This document shows positions 1 through 8,178 of a stretch of DNA of 64,000 nt, piece by piece. The position numbers and the translations under genes are program-made. How positions within the stretch are numbered: position 1 is the first letter of the stretch; every line of letters begins with the position of its first letter. The DNA comes from JASGJS01 sp047601185. Its GTDB lineage: Bacteria; Pseudomonadota; Gammaproteobacteria; JAURND01. The notes under the pieces were generated by a model. It had not been told where the DNA came from. It ran no database searches and saw nothing but the letters and a program-made list of their open reading frames with translations. The stretch covers positions 682,001 to 746,000 of the forward strand of contig JASGJS010000001.1 in the NCBI GenBank assembly GCA_047601185.1, in the 5' to 3' direction.

Positions 1-173
1 TATACCAAGCGGCGTTGCGACGTTTTGGACCGATTTCGACCTTAATTGAACGTGATGCCAATGTCCCGCCCTTACATGAATTAAAACAAGAATTAGATTA
101 CGCAAAATCCCTAGCGGTGGCCACCTTAGGCAACCAAGTGTTAGTGAATGCGGTAGAAGAGGTCGAAGCATGA
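1..173 (+). CDS. MNIO family (DUF692) enzyme, 3' end only
   Basis: Only the last 56 complete codons are in the window, ending at a TGA at 171-173. The reading frame gives a C-terminus with FGPISTLIERDANVPPLHEL, the typical tail of DUF692/MNIO proteins (a short helix-strand pattern ending with PTLIE-D-N-PPL-EL). MNIO enzymes are iron-dependent oxidases with a TIM-barrel fold that modify cysteines of ribosomally made peptides. The stop overlaps the start of the next gene (ATGA), and that gene is a DUF2063 protein, the usual partner of this enzyme (BufB-BufC order). The substrate peptide gene would be expected upstream, outside the window. The metal-ligand residues lie outside the window, so activity cannot be judged. 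Confidence 0.8.
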   Translation, partial: YQAALRRFGPISTLIERDANVPPLHELKQELDYAKSLAVATLGNQVLVNAVEEVEA

Positions 174-949
174 CAAACCTGCGTACCATTCAAGAAAACT
201 TTCAGGCCTATGTTTTAGAGCAAGAGCCTACGATTGAGGCCGCTGTGGTCGGAGACACGCAGGATTTTAGATTGCTGCGTTTAGATATTTATCGTGACGG
301 TTATGCGCTCAGATTGCTAGAAGCGTTGGAACAAACCTATGGTGTGTTGAGGAAGCTGATAGGAGAAGAGCAGTTTGAAGCCTACGGACGTGCTTACATT
401 GCACAATATCCTTCTCACCATTTTTCCATTCGAATGTATAGTGCACACTTCAGCCAATTCTTACAAGACCAACAAGTCGATGCCGGATGGGTGGATATGG
501 CACGATTCGAATGGGCGATTGGCGAAACCCTAGATGCGGCGGATGCCCCCCATTTAACGTTTGCCGAATTATCGCATGTGCAACCTGAAGCCTGGGCCAG
601 CCTAACGCTGAGCATCCATCCTTCCAAACAGATTCAATCTTTTGATTATCCCGTTGCACAGTTATGGCTAGCGGTACACCATAAACAACCTTATCCGGCT
701 TTAGAGCCTGCGCCACAACCTGTCTCTTGGGTCATTTGGCGCTACCAACAGCGTGCTTTATTTCGCGAATTGTCTCATCAACAATTGTGGATGATCGAAG
801 CCATTGAAAGTGGCAAGCCATTTGCCGAAATTTGCGAAGGGTTGTGTCAATGGATGAGTGAAGATCAAGTAGTCAATTTTGCTGCTCAAACCTTACGCGG
901 TTGGATTGAGGAAGGGCTTTTTTCGGGGTATGAAGTCAAAAGTGACTAA
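170..949 (+). CDS. DUF2063 family MNIO partner protein (BufC-like)
   Basis: A 259-residue protein whose N-terminal ~90 residues match the DUF2063 'putative DNA-binding' domain pattern: an aromatic-rich stretch with LRLDIYRDGYALRLLEAL near residue 35, followed by a Y-G-L-x-G-E-x-F segment. In bufferin-type and related RiPP pathways this family acts with the MNIO (DUF692) enzyme, apparently helping to recognise or present the precursor peptide rather than binding DNA. It starts at an ATG overlapping the stop of the MNIO gene by four bases, which implies translational coupling. No signal peptide or membrane segment is seen, so it is cytoplasmic. It is the last gene of its operon, since bamE follows on the opposite strand. 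Family assignment is firm; the pathway role is inferred from the pairing. Confidence 0.8.
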   Translation: MTNLRTIQENFQAYVLEQEPTIEAAVVGDTQDFRLLRLDIYRDGYALRLLEALEQTYGVLRKLIGEEQFEAYGRAYIAQYPSHHFSIRMYSAHFSQFLQDQQVDAGWVDMARFEWAIGETLDAADAPHLTFAELSHVQPEAWASLTLSIHPSKQIQSFDYPVAQLWLAVHHKQPYPALEPAPQPVSWVIWRYQQRALFRELSHQQLWMIEAIESGKPFAEICEGLCQWMSEDQVVNFAAQTLRGWIEEGLFSGYEVKSD

Positions 950-996
950 CTTTGCCGGTTGCACAAAACCTTCTATCTCGACGTATGACACTATTC

Positions 997-1329
997 TCAT
1001 TCATGATCCGCTTCAATTCCAGCCCCCTGCATCATCCTCACCAATCTGCCATTACTAAAATACAAATCTAATTGCTTCTTATGAATGGTCTGCCCGCGAT
1101 GTTGATAAGTGTAGACATAAGCCCAATGGTTATCATCATAAGGATTGATCAACACCGGCGTGCCTAAAATATTTTCGACCGTGTCTTTAGACATGCCCGG
1201 TCTGACTAATTCAACCATGCGCGGTGTCAGCACGTTACCTTGTTGAATATCGGGTTGATAAGGGTGCAGCATGTAACAACCGGATAATGTTGTTGCGAGT
1301 ATAATCAGCGTGAGGATACGGGTTAACAT
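997..1329 (-). CDS. bamE: Outer membrane protein assembly factor BamE (SmpA/OmlA)
   Basis: A lipoprotein subunit of the BAM complex, which inserts beta-barrel proteins into the outer membrane. The chosen ATG gives 110 residues with a signal peptide ending in a lipobox LSGC, Cys at residue 18. The mature part has the SmpA/OmlA fold signature: QQGNVLTPRMVELVRPGMSK, a LG-TPVL motif and a C-terminal LDLYFSNGRL. An upstream extension to 1383 is possible in frame but puts charged residues before the signal peptide and is rejected. bamE beside recN is a common gammaproteobacterial arrangement. The pair is separated here by about 200 bases containing an inverted repeat, so they are probably not one transcript. 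Confidence 0.93.
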   Translation of the reverse strand: MLTRILTLIILATTLSGCYMLHPYQPDIQQGNVLTPRMVELVRPGMSKDTVENILGTPVLINPYDDNHWAYVYTYQHRGQTIHKKQLDLYFSNGRLVRMMQGAGIEADHE

Positions 1330-1385
1330 AGGGTTCTCTTTTGAATTTTTTAAATAATAAAAACAGTAGCAGTATGCTAACACAG

Positions 1386-1477
1386 CAGTGAACTAACAGG
1401 AAACACTTAAAAGTTTGGAGTGGCGAGCTGTTTCCTTCTCCCCTTTTTTGTGGGAGAAGGAAACAGCTCGCCACTCT
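1386..1477. repeat. Palindromic interspersed repeat, family A (copy 1)
   Basis: Between bamE and recN. It contains a perfect 25-bp inverted repeat (1418-1442 and 1452-1476) with a 9-base loop, built around CCTTCTCCC/GGGAGAAGG. The flank upstream (TGAACTAACAGGAAACACTT) recurs next to related palindromes at 19631-19722 and 37526-37615 in the opposite orientation. This indicates a dispersed element of about 90 bp rather than a simple terminator. It could still act as a bidirectional terminator between the two minus-strand genes. Confidence 0.8.
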
Positions 1478-1535
1478 AAGCATCGATGTCTCTCAGACTT
1501 TAAACTAACCATTACTCAAGTCGACCCAGTAGTCG

Positions 1536-3197
1536 CTAATATACGAGCGATTTTTCGGTCAACATCTCTTGGGCATGTGCCAGTGTCGTGCGCGTAATTT
1601 GTACTCCACCTAACATTCTGGCAACCTCTGTGACACGTTCAGTGGATGAGAGAAAGTTGAGCGTGGTTGCTGTATCATTATCGAGTGGCGTTTTACGAAT
1701 GTGTAGATGCTGATCACCTTGCGCAGCAACTTGTGGCAGGTGAGTAATACAGAGTATTTGAGTATGTTGCGCTAACTTTTTCAGTTGTTTTCCCACAATT
1801 TCCGCCACTGCCCCGCCAATCCCAACATCCACTTCATCGAATAATAAAGTGGGTAACACTGTATTCTGTGCGGCTAAGACTTGAATCCCTAAAGCAATCC
1901 GCGACAATTCTCCACCAGATGCCACCTTAGCTAACGATTGCAGCGGTTGGCCAGGATTTAAACTGACATGATATTCGACAGCATCCTGACCATAAGGCGT
2001 GGGTGCAGCACCGATTTTTGAGGGCGTTATTTGAACTTGCAAAGTTGCGTGGGGCATGCCCAATTGGTGTAATTGTTTTGAGACGGCCTGACTCATCGAT
2101 TTTGCCGCGTGCTGACGGCGATCACTCAATAACATCGCGGCTTGTTGGTAGTCTTGAGTGATCGTCTCAGCTTCTCGTTGTAAATCTTGAATATGCTGCT
2201 CAGCATTGGATAATTGATCAAATATCTGCTGCAATGCTTGTTGTTGATCGAATAATTGTTCCGGTTCAATATGGTGTTTGCGTGCGAGCGCATGCATTTG
2301 GCTGAGGCGATCTTCGACGATTTTTAAGCGCTCAGGATTTTGTTCTAAGTGATCAGTATATTGCTCAATGTGTGTCACCGCTTCTTGTATTTGAATAAAA
2401 GCTTGGGTCAATAGCTCTGCTGCGGGCTGTAATTGCGAACCCATATTTTTTAAAGGCTGTAAACTCAGTTGTACATTGCGTAACACATTGTGCTCTTCTG
2501 CCAGCGTAAGACGCATTAAAATCTCTTGGCAACAGGCTAGCCAATCATCGGCTTTTGCTAAACGGTGTTGTTCTTCTAATAGCGCTGGATATTCACCGGG
2601 TTGCACCGCGAGTTGTTCAAATTCTTGTAATTGAAATGACACAAGCGCGGCATAATTTTCATCGCCATTTTGTTTTAAATACTGTGCTAAGGCTTGCTGT
2701 GTGGTTCGCCAACGTTGATAAAGCCCGTGGACGGTTTGGCACAGCTCTGCGTGTTGCGCATAATCATCGAGCAATTGTCTTTGATAGTCGGATTTAAGCA
2801 GTAATAAGTGTTGATTTTGACCATGGCTTTGTAAGAGCAATGCAGCGAGTTCTCGAACTTGCTGTAACGTGCAGAGTGTGCCGTTAATATAACTGCGAGA
2901 GCGCCCATCTCGACTCAAGATACGACGAATGAGGCAGATATCTGTCGTTAAGTCTTGCTCGGTTAGCCATGTTTGGGTGAGAGGATTGATCTCAAACTCT
3001 GCGGTCATTTCACAACGGTCGGATTCTGGATGAATCATGCTGAGATCAGCGCGTTCGCCGAGCGCTAACCCTAAGGCATCAAATAGAATGGATTTGCCCG
3101 CGCCGGTTTCACCGGTAATCACCGTCAACCCTGGGCCAAAATCTAAACTGCATTGCCGAATAATGGCAAAATGTTGAATCGCAAGATGGATTAGCAT
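1536..3197 (-). CDS. recN: DNA repair protein RecN
   Basis: An SMC-like ATPase of 553 residues used in recombinational repair of double-strand breaks. Walker A is GETGAGKS at residues 29-36, the ABC signature SGGELSRI starts near residue 427, and Walker B LLFDEVDVG is near 451. The central ~250 residues are Gln/Leu-rich and predicted to be coiled coil, as in the family, and the length is normal. The start codon overlaps the end of nadK by 7 bases, so it is the last gene of an hslV-hslU-nadK-recN operon. Nothing looks damaged. Confidence 0.96.
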   Translation of the reverse strand: MLIHLAIQHFAIIRQCSLDFGPGLTVITGETGAGKSILFDALGLALGERADLSMIHPESDRCEMTAEFEINPLTQTWLTEQDLTTDICLIRRILSRDGRSRSYINGTLCTLQQVRELAALLLQSHGQNQHLLLLKSDYQRQLLDDYAQHAELCQTVHGLYQRWRTTQQALAQYLKQNGDENYAALVSFQLQEFEQLAVQPGEYPALLEEQHRLAKADDWLACCQEILMRLTLAEEHNVLRNVQLSLQPLKNMGSQLQPAAELLTQAFIQIQEAVTHIEQYTDHLEQNPERLKIVEDRLSQMHALARKHHIEPEQLFDQQQALQQIFDQLSNAEQHIQDLQREAETITQDYQQAAMLLSDRRQHAAKSMSQAVSKQLHQLGMPHATLQVQITPSKIGAAPTPYGQDAVEYHVSLNPGQPLQSLAKVASGGELSRIALGIQVLAAQNTVLPTLLFDEVDVGIGGAVAEIVGKQLKKLAQHTQILCITHLPQVAAQGDQHLHIRKTPLDNDTATTLNFLSSTERVTEVARMLGGVQITRTTLAHAQEMLTEKSLVY

Positions 3198-4084
3198 CGG
3201 GATTTATACGCCGGACTTTTACTTTGCCAGCCTAGTTTCATCCTGAGCGTATCAAAATAATTATAATCCAGTGGATGAATTAACCTTAATGGCCTAGATT
3301 CCTTTTTCACTTCGACACGATCTCCTAAGGTGACACTGGTCCGTTTTTGCCCATCGCCGCTGATATAGGGAAAGGTAATGTTTTTTTCATCGATATGGAT
3401 GGTGACAACGCTATCGGCGCTGACAACTAAGGGGCGATTGCTGAGGGTATGTGGAAACATCGGTACCAGCACCATCGCGTTTAAGGCGGGATGGACAATG
3501 GGCCCGCCACCCGACAGTGCATAGGCGGTAGAGCCGGTGGGGGTAGAGATAATGAGCCCGTCAGCATGTAATTCGCACACAAATTGGTGATCAATGCTGA
3601 TGCCAAACTCCATCATATGCGAAATATCCCCAGGGGACAGCACCATTTCATTCAACACTTGAAAAGCATTCACTGCCGTGTTTTGTCGGCAAATCGAAAC
3701 CGTTAGCATGAAGCGCTGTTCTTCTTGATATTCACCCTGTAGCACCTGAAGGATTTTACTGAACTCGTGAGGATACATATCGGTTAAAAAGCCCAAACGC
3801 CCTCGATTGATGCCTAAAACCGGTAAATCTTGTGTGATAGCAATTTGCGCAGCTTGCAACAGACTGCCATCGCCGCCGACCACCAGCAAAATTTCGCAAA
3901 ATTGTGCCAGTTGTTGGGCGTCAGCGGTGGCATACTCTGATGATAGGCTCAGGCGCTGAGCGGTATCTAGCTCAAAGACCACACTATAACCCTGCTCCTG
4001 CAAGTGGCTGTACAAGGCGAGCAAAGTCTCTTGCACATCGGCAATTCGCTGACTTCCCATTAAAGCGATTTTTGTAAATGCCAT
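3191..4084 (-). CDS. nadK: NAD kinase
   Basis: Phosphorylates NAD to NADP with ATP in the cytoplasm. The 297-residue protein has the catalytic GGDGS motif at residues 70-74, the following NRGRLGFLTD segment near 93, an LNE motif near 143, and the glycine-rich PTGSTAYALSGGGP segment near 180, all standard for the family. It starts 9 bases after hslU on the same strand and overlaps recN by 7 bases, so it is co-transcribed with both. nadK next to recN is a widely conserved pairing. Confidence 0.96.
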   Translation of the reverse strand: MAFTKIALMGSQRIADVQETLLALYSHLQEQGYSVVFELDTAQRLSLSSEYATADAQQLAQFCEILLVVGGDGSLLQAAQIAITQDLPVLGINRGRLGFLTDMYPHEFSKILQVLQGEYQEEQRFMLTVSICRQNTAVNAFQVLNEMVLSPGDISHMMEFGISIDHQFVCELHADGLIISTPTGSTAYALSGGGPIVHPALNAMVLVPMFPHTLSNRPLVVSADSVVTIHIDEKNITFPYISGDGQKRTSVTLGDRVEVKKESRPLRLIHPLDYNYFDTLRMKLGWQSKSPAYKSRC

Positions 4085-4093
4085 AGTTTTTCA

Positions 4094-5470
4094 CTAAAGA
4101 ATATACCGGCTCAAATCCTCATTCTTCAACAAATCAGATAACTGCTTATTCACATAGTCAGCAGTAATATCTAAAGACTCCCCACTTTTATCGGTGGCTT
4201 CAAACGAAATCGTTTCTAACAACCGTTCTAAAATAGTATAAAGTCTTCTCGCGCCAATATTTTCCGATTTCTCATTGACCTGGAAAGCAATTTCCGCAAT
4301 GCGTTGAATGCCATCGGTGGTAAATTTCAATCCGTATCCTTCTGTGCCCATCAGTTCGGTATATTGCGTAACTAAAGACGCTTTAGGCTCGGTTAAAATC
4401 CGCGCAAAATCTTCTGTGGTTAAGGCTTTTAATTCCACCCGAATAGGCAGACGGCCTTGTAATTCGGGCACTAAATCAGAAGGCTTAGATAAATGAAACG
4501 CGCCTGATGCAATAAATAAAATATGATCAGATTTCACCATCCCATATTTGGTGGAAACTGTGCAGCCTTCTACCAATGGTAATAAATCGCGCTGCACGCC
4601 TTCGCGAGAAATATCTGCTCCCCCATATTCCGCATTCCGTCTGACAATTTTATCAATCTCATCAATGAACACAATACCGTTTTGTTCGACACTTTCTATG
4701 GCTTTTCTGCGAATGTCGTCTTCGTTGACAAGTTTATTGGCTTCTTCCTCAACCAGTTGTTTTAACGCGTCTTTAATTTTCATTTTGCGTCGTCGAGTTT
4801 TTTCGCCTACAACGGATTGGAATAACCCTTGTAATTGACTGGTCATCTCTTCCATGCCCGGTGGTGCCATAATTTCAACACCTAGGTTGGCGCTAACTTC
4901 TAATTCAATTTCTTTCTCATCCAAATCTCCTTCGCGTAATTTCTTGCGGAAGAGCTGACGAGTGACGGAGGGTTTTTCTTGCTCGGTTTCTGCATTGGCT
5001 TGCTGCATCAAGCTGGATTTAGGTGGGGTTAGCAGAATATTGAGAATGCGTTCTTCCGCCATTTCTGCAGCACGGTGTTGCACTTTATGGGTTTCGGATT
5101 CACGAACGAGTTTAACGGCAATGTCAGTTAAATCCCGAATGATGGATTCAACATCGCGGCCGACGTAACCGACTTCGGTAAATTTGGTGGCTTCAACTTT
5201 AATGAAGGGCGCTTTCGCTAAAAAAGCGAGACGGCGCGCGATTTCAGTTTTACCCACGCCGGTGGGCCCTATCATCAAAATATTTTTAGGCGTAATTTCT
5301 TTAGCCAACTCAGGGGGTAGTTGCATACGTCGCCATCGGTTACGTAGGGCAATCGCGACGGCACGTTTAGCTTCATGTTGGCCGATAATATATTTATTTA
5401 ATTCCTGGACAATTTCTCGAGGCGTCATCGTAGACTGGATATCAATAGAAGGTTGTTGTTGTGTGGACAT
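4094..5470 (-). CDS. hslU: ATP-dependent protease ATPase subunit HslU
   Basis: The AAA+ unfoldase ring that feeds substrates to the HslV peptidase. It has 458 residues: Walker A GPTGVGKT at 68-75, the pore-loop GYVG at 101-104, an inserted I-domain around 110-240, Walker [10 protein letters not shown] near 267, and the C-terminal EDLSRYIL tail that docks into HslV. The extra 14 residues before MTPREIV, compared with the E. coli protein, leave a second possible ATG at residue 15. The first ATG is kept because it opens the frame. It lies 66 bases downstream of hslV. Confidence 0.97.
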   Translation of the reverse strand: MSTQQQPSIDIQSTMTPREIVQELNKYIIGQHEAKRAVAIALRNRWRRMQLPPELAKEITPKNILMIGPTGVGKTEIARRLAFLAKAPFIKVEATKFTEVGYVGRDVESIIRDLTDIAVKLVRESETHKVQHRAAEMAEERILNILLTPPKSSLMQQANAETEQEKPSVTRQLFRKKLREGDLDEKEIELEVSANLGVEIMAPPGMEEMTSQLQGLFQSVVGEKTRRRKMKIKDALKQLVEEEANKLVNEDDIRRKAIESVEQNGIVFIDEIDKIVRRNAEYGGADISREGVQRDLLPLVEGCTVSTKYGMVKSDHILFIASGAFHLSKPSDLVPELQGRLPIRVELKALTTEDFARILTEPKASLVTQYTELMGTEGYGLKFTTDGIQRIAEIAFQVNEKSENIGARRLYTILERLLETISFEATDKSGESLDITADYVNKQLSDLLKNEDLSRYIL

Positions 5471-5536
5471 AATAGATTCTCAAATAGTATTAAGCTTTTA
5501 TCGTAAGATTTCAGCTCAGACCCTACCTCGCTGAAA

Positions 5537-6073
5537 TTACAATTCTTCAATCACAAAGTTTTGATTCGTGAAAACGCACACTTTTGCGGCAATGGTTAAG
5601 CTCTTTTCCACAATCTCTTTCGCAGAAAGTTCCGTATTGTGTAATAAAGCTCGAGCGGCAGATTCTGCATAAGCGCCCCCTGAGCCAATCGCCATAATCC
5701 CTTCTTCAGGATCAATCACGTCACCCATTCCTGTGATCACTAAGGAGGTCTGACTATCCGCCACGGCTATTAAAGCTTCCAAGCGTCGTAACATACGGTC
5801 GGTTCGCCAATCTTTGGCCAGTTCAACCGCAGCGCGGGTTAAGTTGCCTGAATACTTTTCTAATTTGGCTTCAAATAATTCGAATAAGGTAAAAGCATCG
5901 GCGGTGCCGCCAGCAAATCCGGCGATGACTTTATCGTTGTACAAACGACGCACTTTGCGGGCGTTGCTTTTCATGATGATGGCTTGGCCCATGGTGACTT
6001 GGCCATCACCGCCAATTACCACTTTGCCACCTCGGCGCACAGAAAGAATGGTGGTGCCTCTAAATTGGTTCAA
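5537..6073 (-). CDS. hslV: ATP-dependent protease subunit HslV
   Basis: The proteasome-like peptidase of the HslUV complex, 178 residues. The catalytic threonine is Thr7, in GTTILSVRR. The first six residues are a short propeptide removed on maturation, unlike E. coli where only the initiator Met is lost. The family core [20 protein letters not shown] and the [12 protein letters not shown] helix are present. No ATG fits: the start is a TTG with GAGGA eight bases upstream. It is first in the hslVU-nadK-recN operon, and the FtsN-like SPOR gene lies just upstream, a common gammaproteobacterial order. Confidence 0.96.
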   Translation of the reverse strand: MNQFRGTTILSVRRGGKVVIGGDGQVTMGQAIIMKSNARKVRRLYNDKVIAGFAGGTADAFTLFELFEAKLEKYSGNLTRAAVELAKDWRTDRMLRRLEALIAVADSQTSLVITGMGDVIDPEEGIMAIGSGGAYAESAARALLHNTELSAKEIVEKSLTIAAKVCVFTNQNFVIEEL

Positions 6074-6146
6074 GTGTTTTTCCTCATTTAAGTTTTCTAG
6101 CTACAATGTATGATGAATATACTCAGTCTAAACGTTAGCTCGAGCC

Positions 6147-6171
6147 TGGGAGCGCGGGCAGCTTGCCCGCT
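6147..6171. repeat. Short palindromic repeat, family B (variant copy)
   Basis: TGGGAGCGCGGGCAGCTTGC followed by CCGCT, between hslV and the SPOR gene. The core GCGGGC-AGCTT-GCCCGC is a self-complementary hairpin. It is a diverged copy of the family found at 8149, 17371, 21026, 24771 and 27296, whose core is GCGGGCTGCTAGCCCGC. Confidence 0.75.
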
Positions 6172-6184
6172 AAAAATTTTTACA

Positions 6185-6859
6185 CTACTTCTTAATCAAT
6201 GTGCTGGTAATCCCATTTTCCTTTAATTGCTTTTGCTTATCCAAGGCCGCTTGCCGTGCCAGATAAGGTCCTGCTGTCATCTGAAAATAGACCTGCCCAT
6301 TGAGATTCACTCTTTCAGTGGTCACATCCACCCCCAACATGGTTAATTCAGCTTTTAATTGATCTGCTGCCTGCGGATCTTTAATAGAAGCAATATTTAA
6401 AATATAACTCGGCATCGCCGGAAGTGGTGCAGAAGGGGGCGCAGCGCTAGCTGCAGAATTCGTCACGCTAGATTCTGTTGGAAGAATGGCCGACGGCGCT
6501 TTGTTTTCAGTGATAGTGGCTGCGGCAGGGGCGGGTGGCGTGGTGGTGCGTTGAGCCGCCGGGGTGGTGGCATCTACCTGCATTTGTGGCAGTAAGGTAT
6601 AAAAATCGAATTTAGGGGCTTGGCTTTGCACGGCAGGATGTGAAGCTGCTGCTGGTGATTGGGTTTTTGGGGTAATGGGGACTGTCACTGGCTTTGCAGG
6701 CTGTGCTGTGTATTTCCAATGAATAAAGAAGGCCAAGGCAAATCCCACTAAAATACCAATCACAGCCCATTTAAAGCCGCCACCGGTATTGGTGGGCTTC
6801 ACTGAGGCCCGGTAACTGCGGGTCGGTTGGGTGGAGCGGGTTGTTTGATATTTAGTCAT
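6185..6859 (-). CDS. SPOR domain protein, FtsN-like cell division protein
   Basis: A 224-residue single-pass inner membrane protein: a short basic cytoplasmic N-terminus, one membrane helix at about residues 30-47, a long Pro/Ala-rich periplasmic linker and a C-terminal SPOR domain (about 153-224, beginning SYILNIASIKDPQAADQLKA). SPOR domains bind denuded septal peptidoglycan. The layout and the place between argS and hslVU are those of FtsN in many gammaproteobacteria, so an FtsN role is likely though sequence alone does not prove it. The start at 6859 overlaps the stop of the DUF945 gene (ATGA), preferred over an in-frame start ten codons earlier. Confidence 0.82.
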   Translation of the reverse strand: MTKYQTTRSTQPTRSYRASVKPTNTGGGFKWAVIGILVGFALAFFIHWKYTAQPAKPVTVPITPKTQSPAAASHPAVQSQAPKFDFYTLLPQMQVDATTPAAQRTTTPPAPAAATITENKAPSAILPTESSVTNSAASAAPPSAPLPAMPSYILNIASIKDPQAADQLKAELTMLGVDVTTERVNLNGQVYFQMTAGPYLARQAALDKQKQLKENGITSTLIKK

Positions 6860-8088
6860 TTTGCACTTGAAGGATCGTTTAAAATCCAATCCAGCTGATA
6901 GTGGTCAGTTTGTTTAGTAAAATGGTTGTCGACAAATTTCTGTAACGTTGCCGATGAAATCCATCCTCCTTCCAGTATTTTGAATTTACCCATTACGTCT
7001 GATAATAAAGCTTCGGCAATGGATAGATGCACTTCAGCGGATTGTAAATGAGTTAGTAACCCTTTTGAAGACCTAGTAATTTGAGGCGCCCATGAAGCTT
7101 TGGCTGTCATCGAAGCTTTTCCCATCGCTGTATTTAAATTGAGGGTTCTGAGGTCAAAATTCAAGCCTTTATCCAGCAAGCGCTGTAAATTTTGGGTATT
7201 TTCCGCCCAGTGTGAGGGTAAAAAATTGCCAAAAGCCAGCAGTGCAGGGATGTCGAGGTCTTTCAGGGTAAAGTGAAGTTGTTGGGGACCATAACTGCCC
7301 CCATTGGTATTGACGCTGTGTAAGTTAACTTGTAGCTCATAAGTCAATTTTTGGGCGGGCTGCTCTTGACTGTTGGTGGTCATATTGAGGCCAGTAAAAT
7401 CAATGCGGGCGCGATTATTGGGGCTGAGCCAGCTCACCGTCGCAACTTTGATAAGTCGATCCCCTAAATATAGCTGGCTAGCGGTTTTCTGCAGATTAAA
7501 GGTATGCTCTATTCCTGAGGCGACTTGTTTATATTGCGCAGTGTTTAATGCCAATTGCGGGATATAAAACTTGCCAGAAAGTTTTTTTAGATCGGAAGAG
7601 AGCAACACAAACGCATTGAGGCCGTTAATTTGCAGGCTCAGAGCACTACTGGGATTAAAATGGTGGAGCTCAGGCGCGTGTAGCACTGTGAGAATTTCGC
7701 CATTGAATTTTACTAAGGTAATGGCGCGAATGATCCCTAAATCAGAACGCAAAGTTGAGTTGATTAAGGCCCGCCCAAACAACCAATTGGACTGACCTTG
7801 CGTTGTTGTTAGATGAATCAGCGGCCCTTGGGTAATGGCTTGTTGCAACACCATATTTGAGGGAATAAATGCAGGGTGAGAAAGATTCAGTTGAAGTTCG
7901 GCGTGAGAATGTAACCAGCCGCGGTGATACTGGGTGAGATTGACACGTATGGTAGGGGATTGATTCCAGTTGGCCACTTGCTTGTGGTATTGGTGTTCGA
8001 CCACAAAGCTTAAAAGTAGCGGGGACAGTATTGCCAAGATAACAACAACCCCTAGTATGATTAGGCTGGTCCATAGCCATTTTTTCAT
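6856..8088 (-). CDS. DUF945 (YdgA family) protein
   Basis: A 410-residue protein with one N-terminal membrane helix (residues 4-29, WLWTSLIILGVVVILAILSP) and a long extracytoplasmic part rich in beta-strand patterns. It has the DUF945 start YHRGWLHSHAELQLNL, like E. coli YdgA. The family is membrane-anchored in the periplasm and its biochemical role is not settled. It overlaps the SPOR gene by four bases, so the two are translationally coupled and may act in the same envelope process. A family-B palindromic repeat separates it from argS. Confidence 0.85.
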   Translation of the reverse strand: MKKWLWTSLIILGVVVILAILSPLLLSFVVEHQYHKQVANWNQSPTIRVNLTQYHRGWLHSHAELQLNLSHPAFIPSNMVLQQAITQGPLIHLTTTQGQSNWLFGRALINSTLRSDLGIIRAITLVKFNGEILTVLHAPELHHFNPSSALSLQINGLNAFVLLSSDLKKLSGKFYIPQLALNTAQYKQVASGIEHTFNLQKTASQLYLGDRLIKVATVSWLSPNNRARIDFTGLNMTTNSQEQPAQKLTYELQVNLHSVNTNGGSYGPQQLHFTLKDLDIPALLAFGNFLPSHWAENTQNLQRLLDKGLNFDLRTLNLNTAMGKASMTAKASWAPQITRSSKGLLTHLQSAEVHLSIAEALLSDVMGKFKILEGGWISSATLQKFVDNHFTKQTDHYQLDWILNDPSSAK

Positions 8089-8148
8089 GGATTTTTTTCC
8101 TCAAGCGCTCAATTTTTGGATCAGTGCGAGCAATTTTTGGCTCGTACT

Positions 8149-8175
8149 TGGGAGCGCGGGCTGCTAGCCCGCTGC
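8149..8175. repeat. Short palindromic repeat, family B
   Basis: Hairpin core GCGGGCTGCTAGCCCGC, ending a few bases from the argS stop codon. The downstream T-run lies within the argS tail on the opposite strand. Same element as at 17371, 21026, 24771 and 27296. Confidence 0.85.
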
Positions 8176-8178
8176 TTT

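Noticed and set aside
4548..5534. Several plus-strand ORFs antisense to hslU
   Set aside because: They are Ser-rich shadows of the real gene with no ribosome-binding site or recognisable family.
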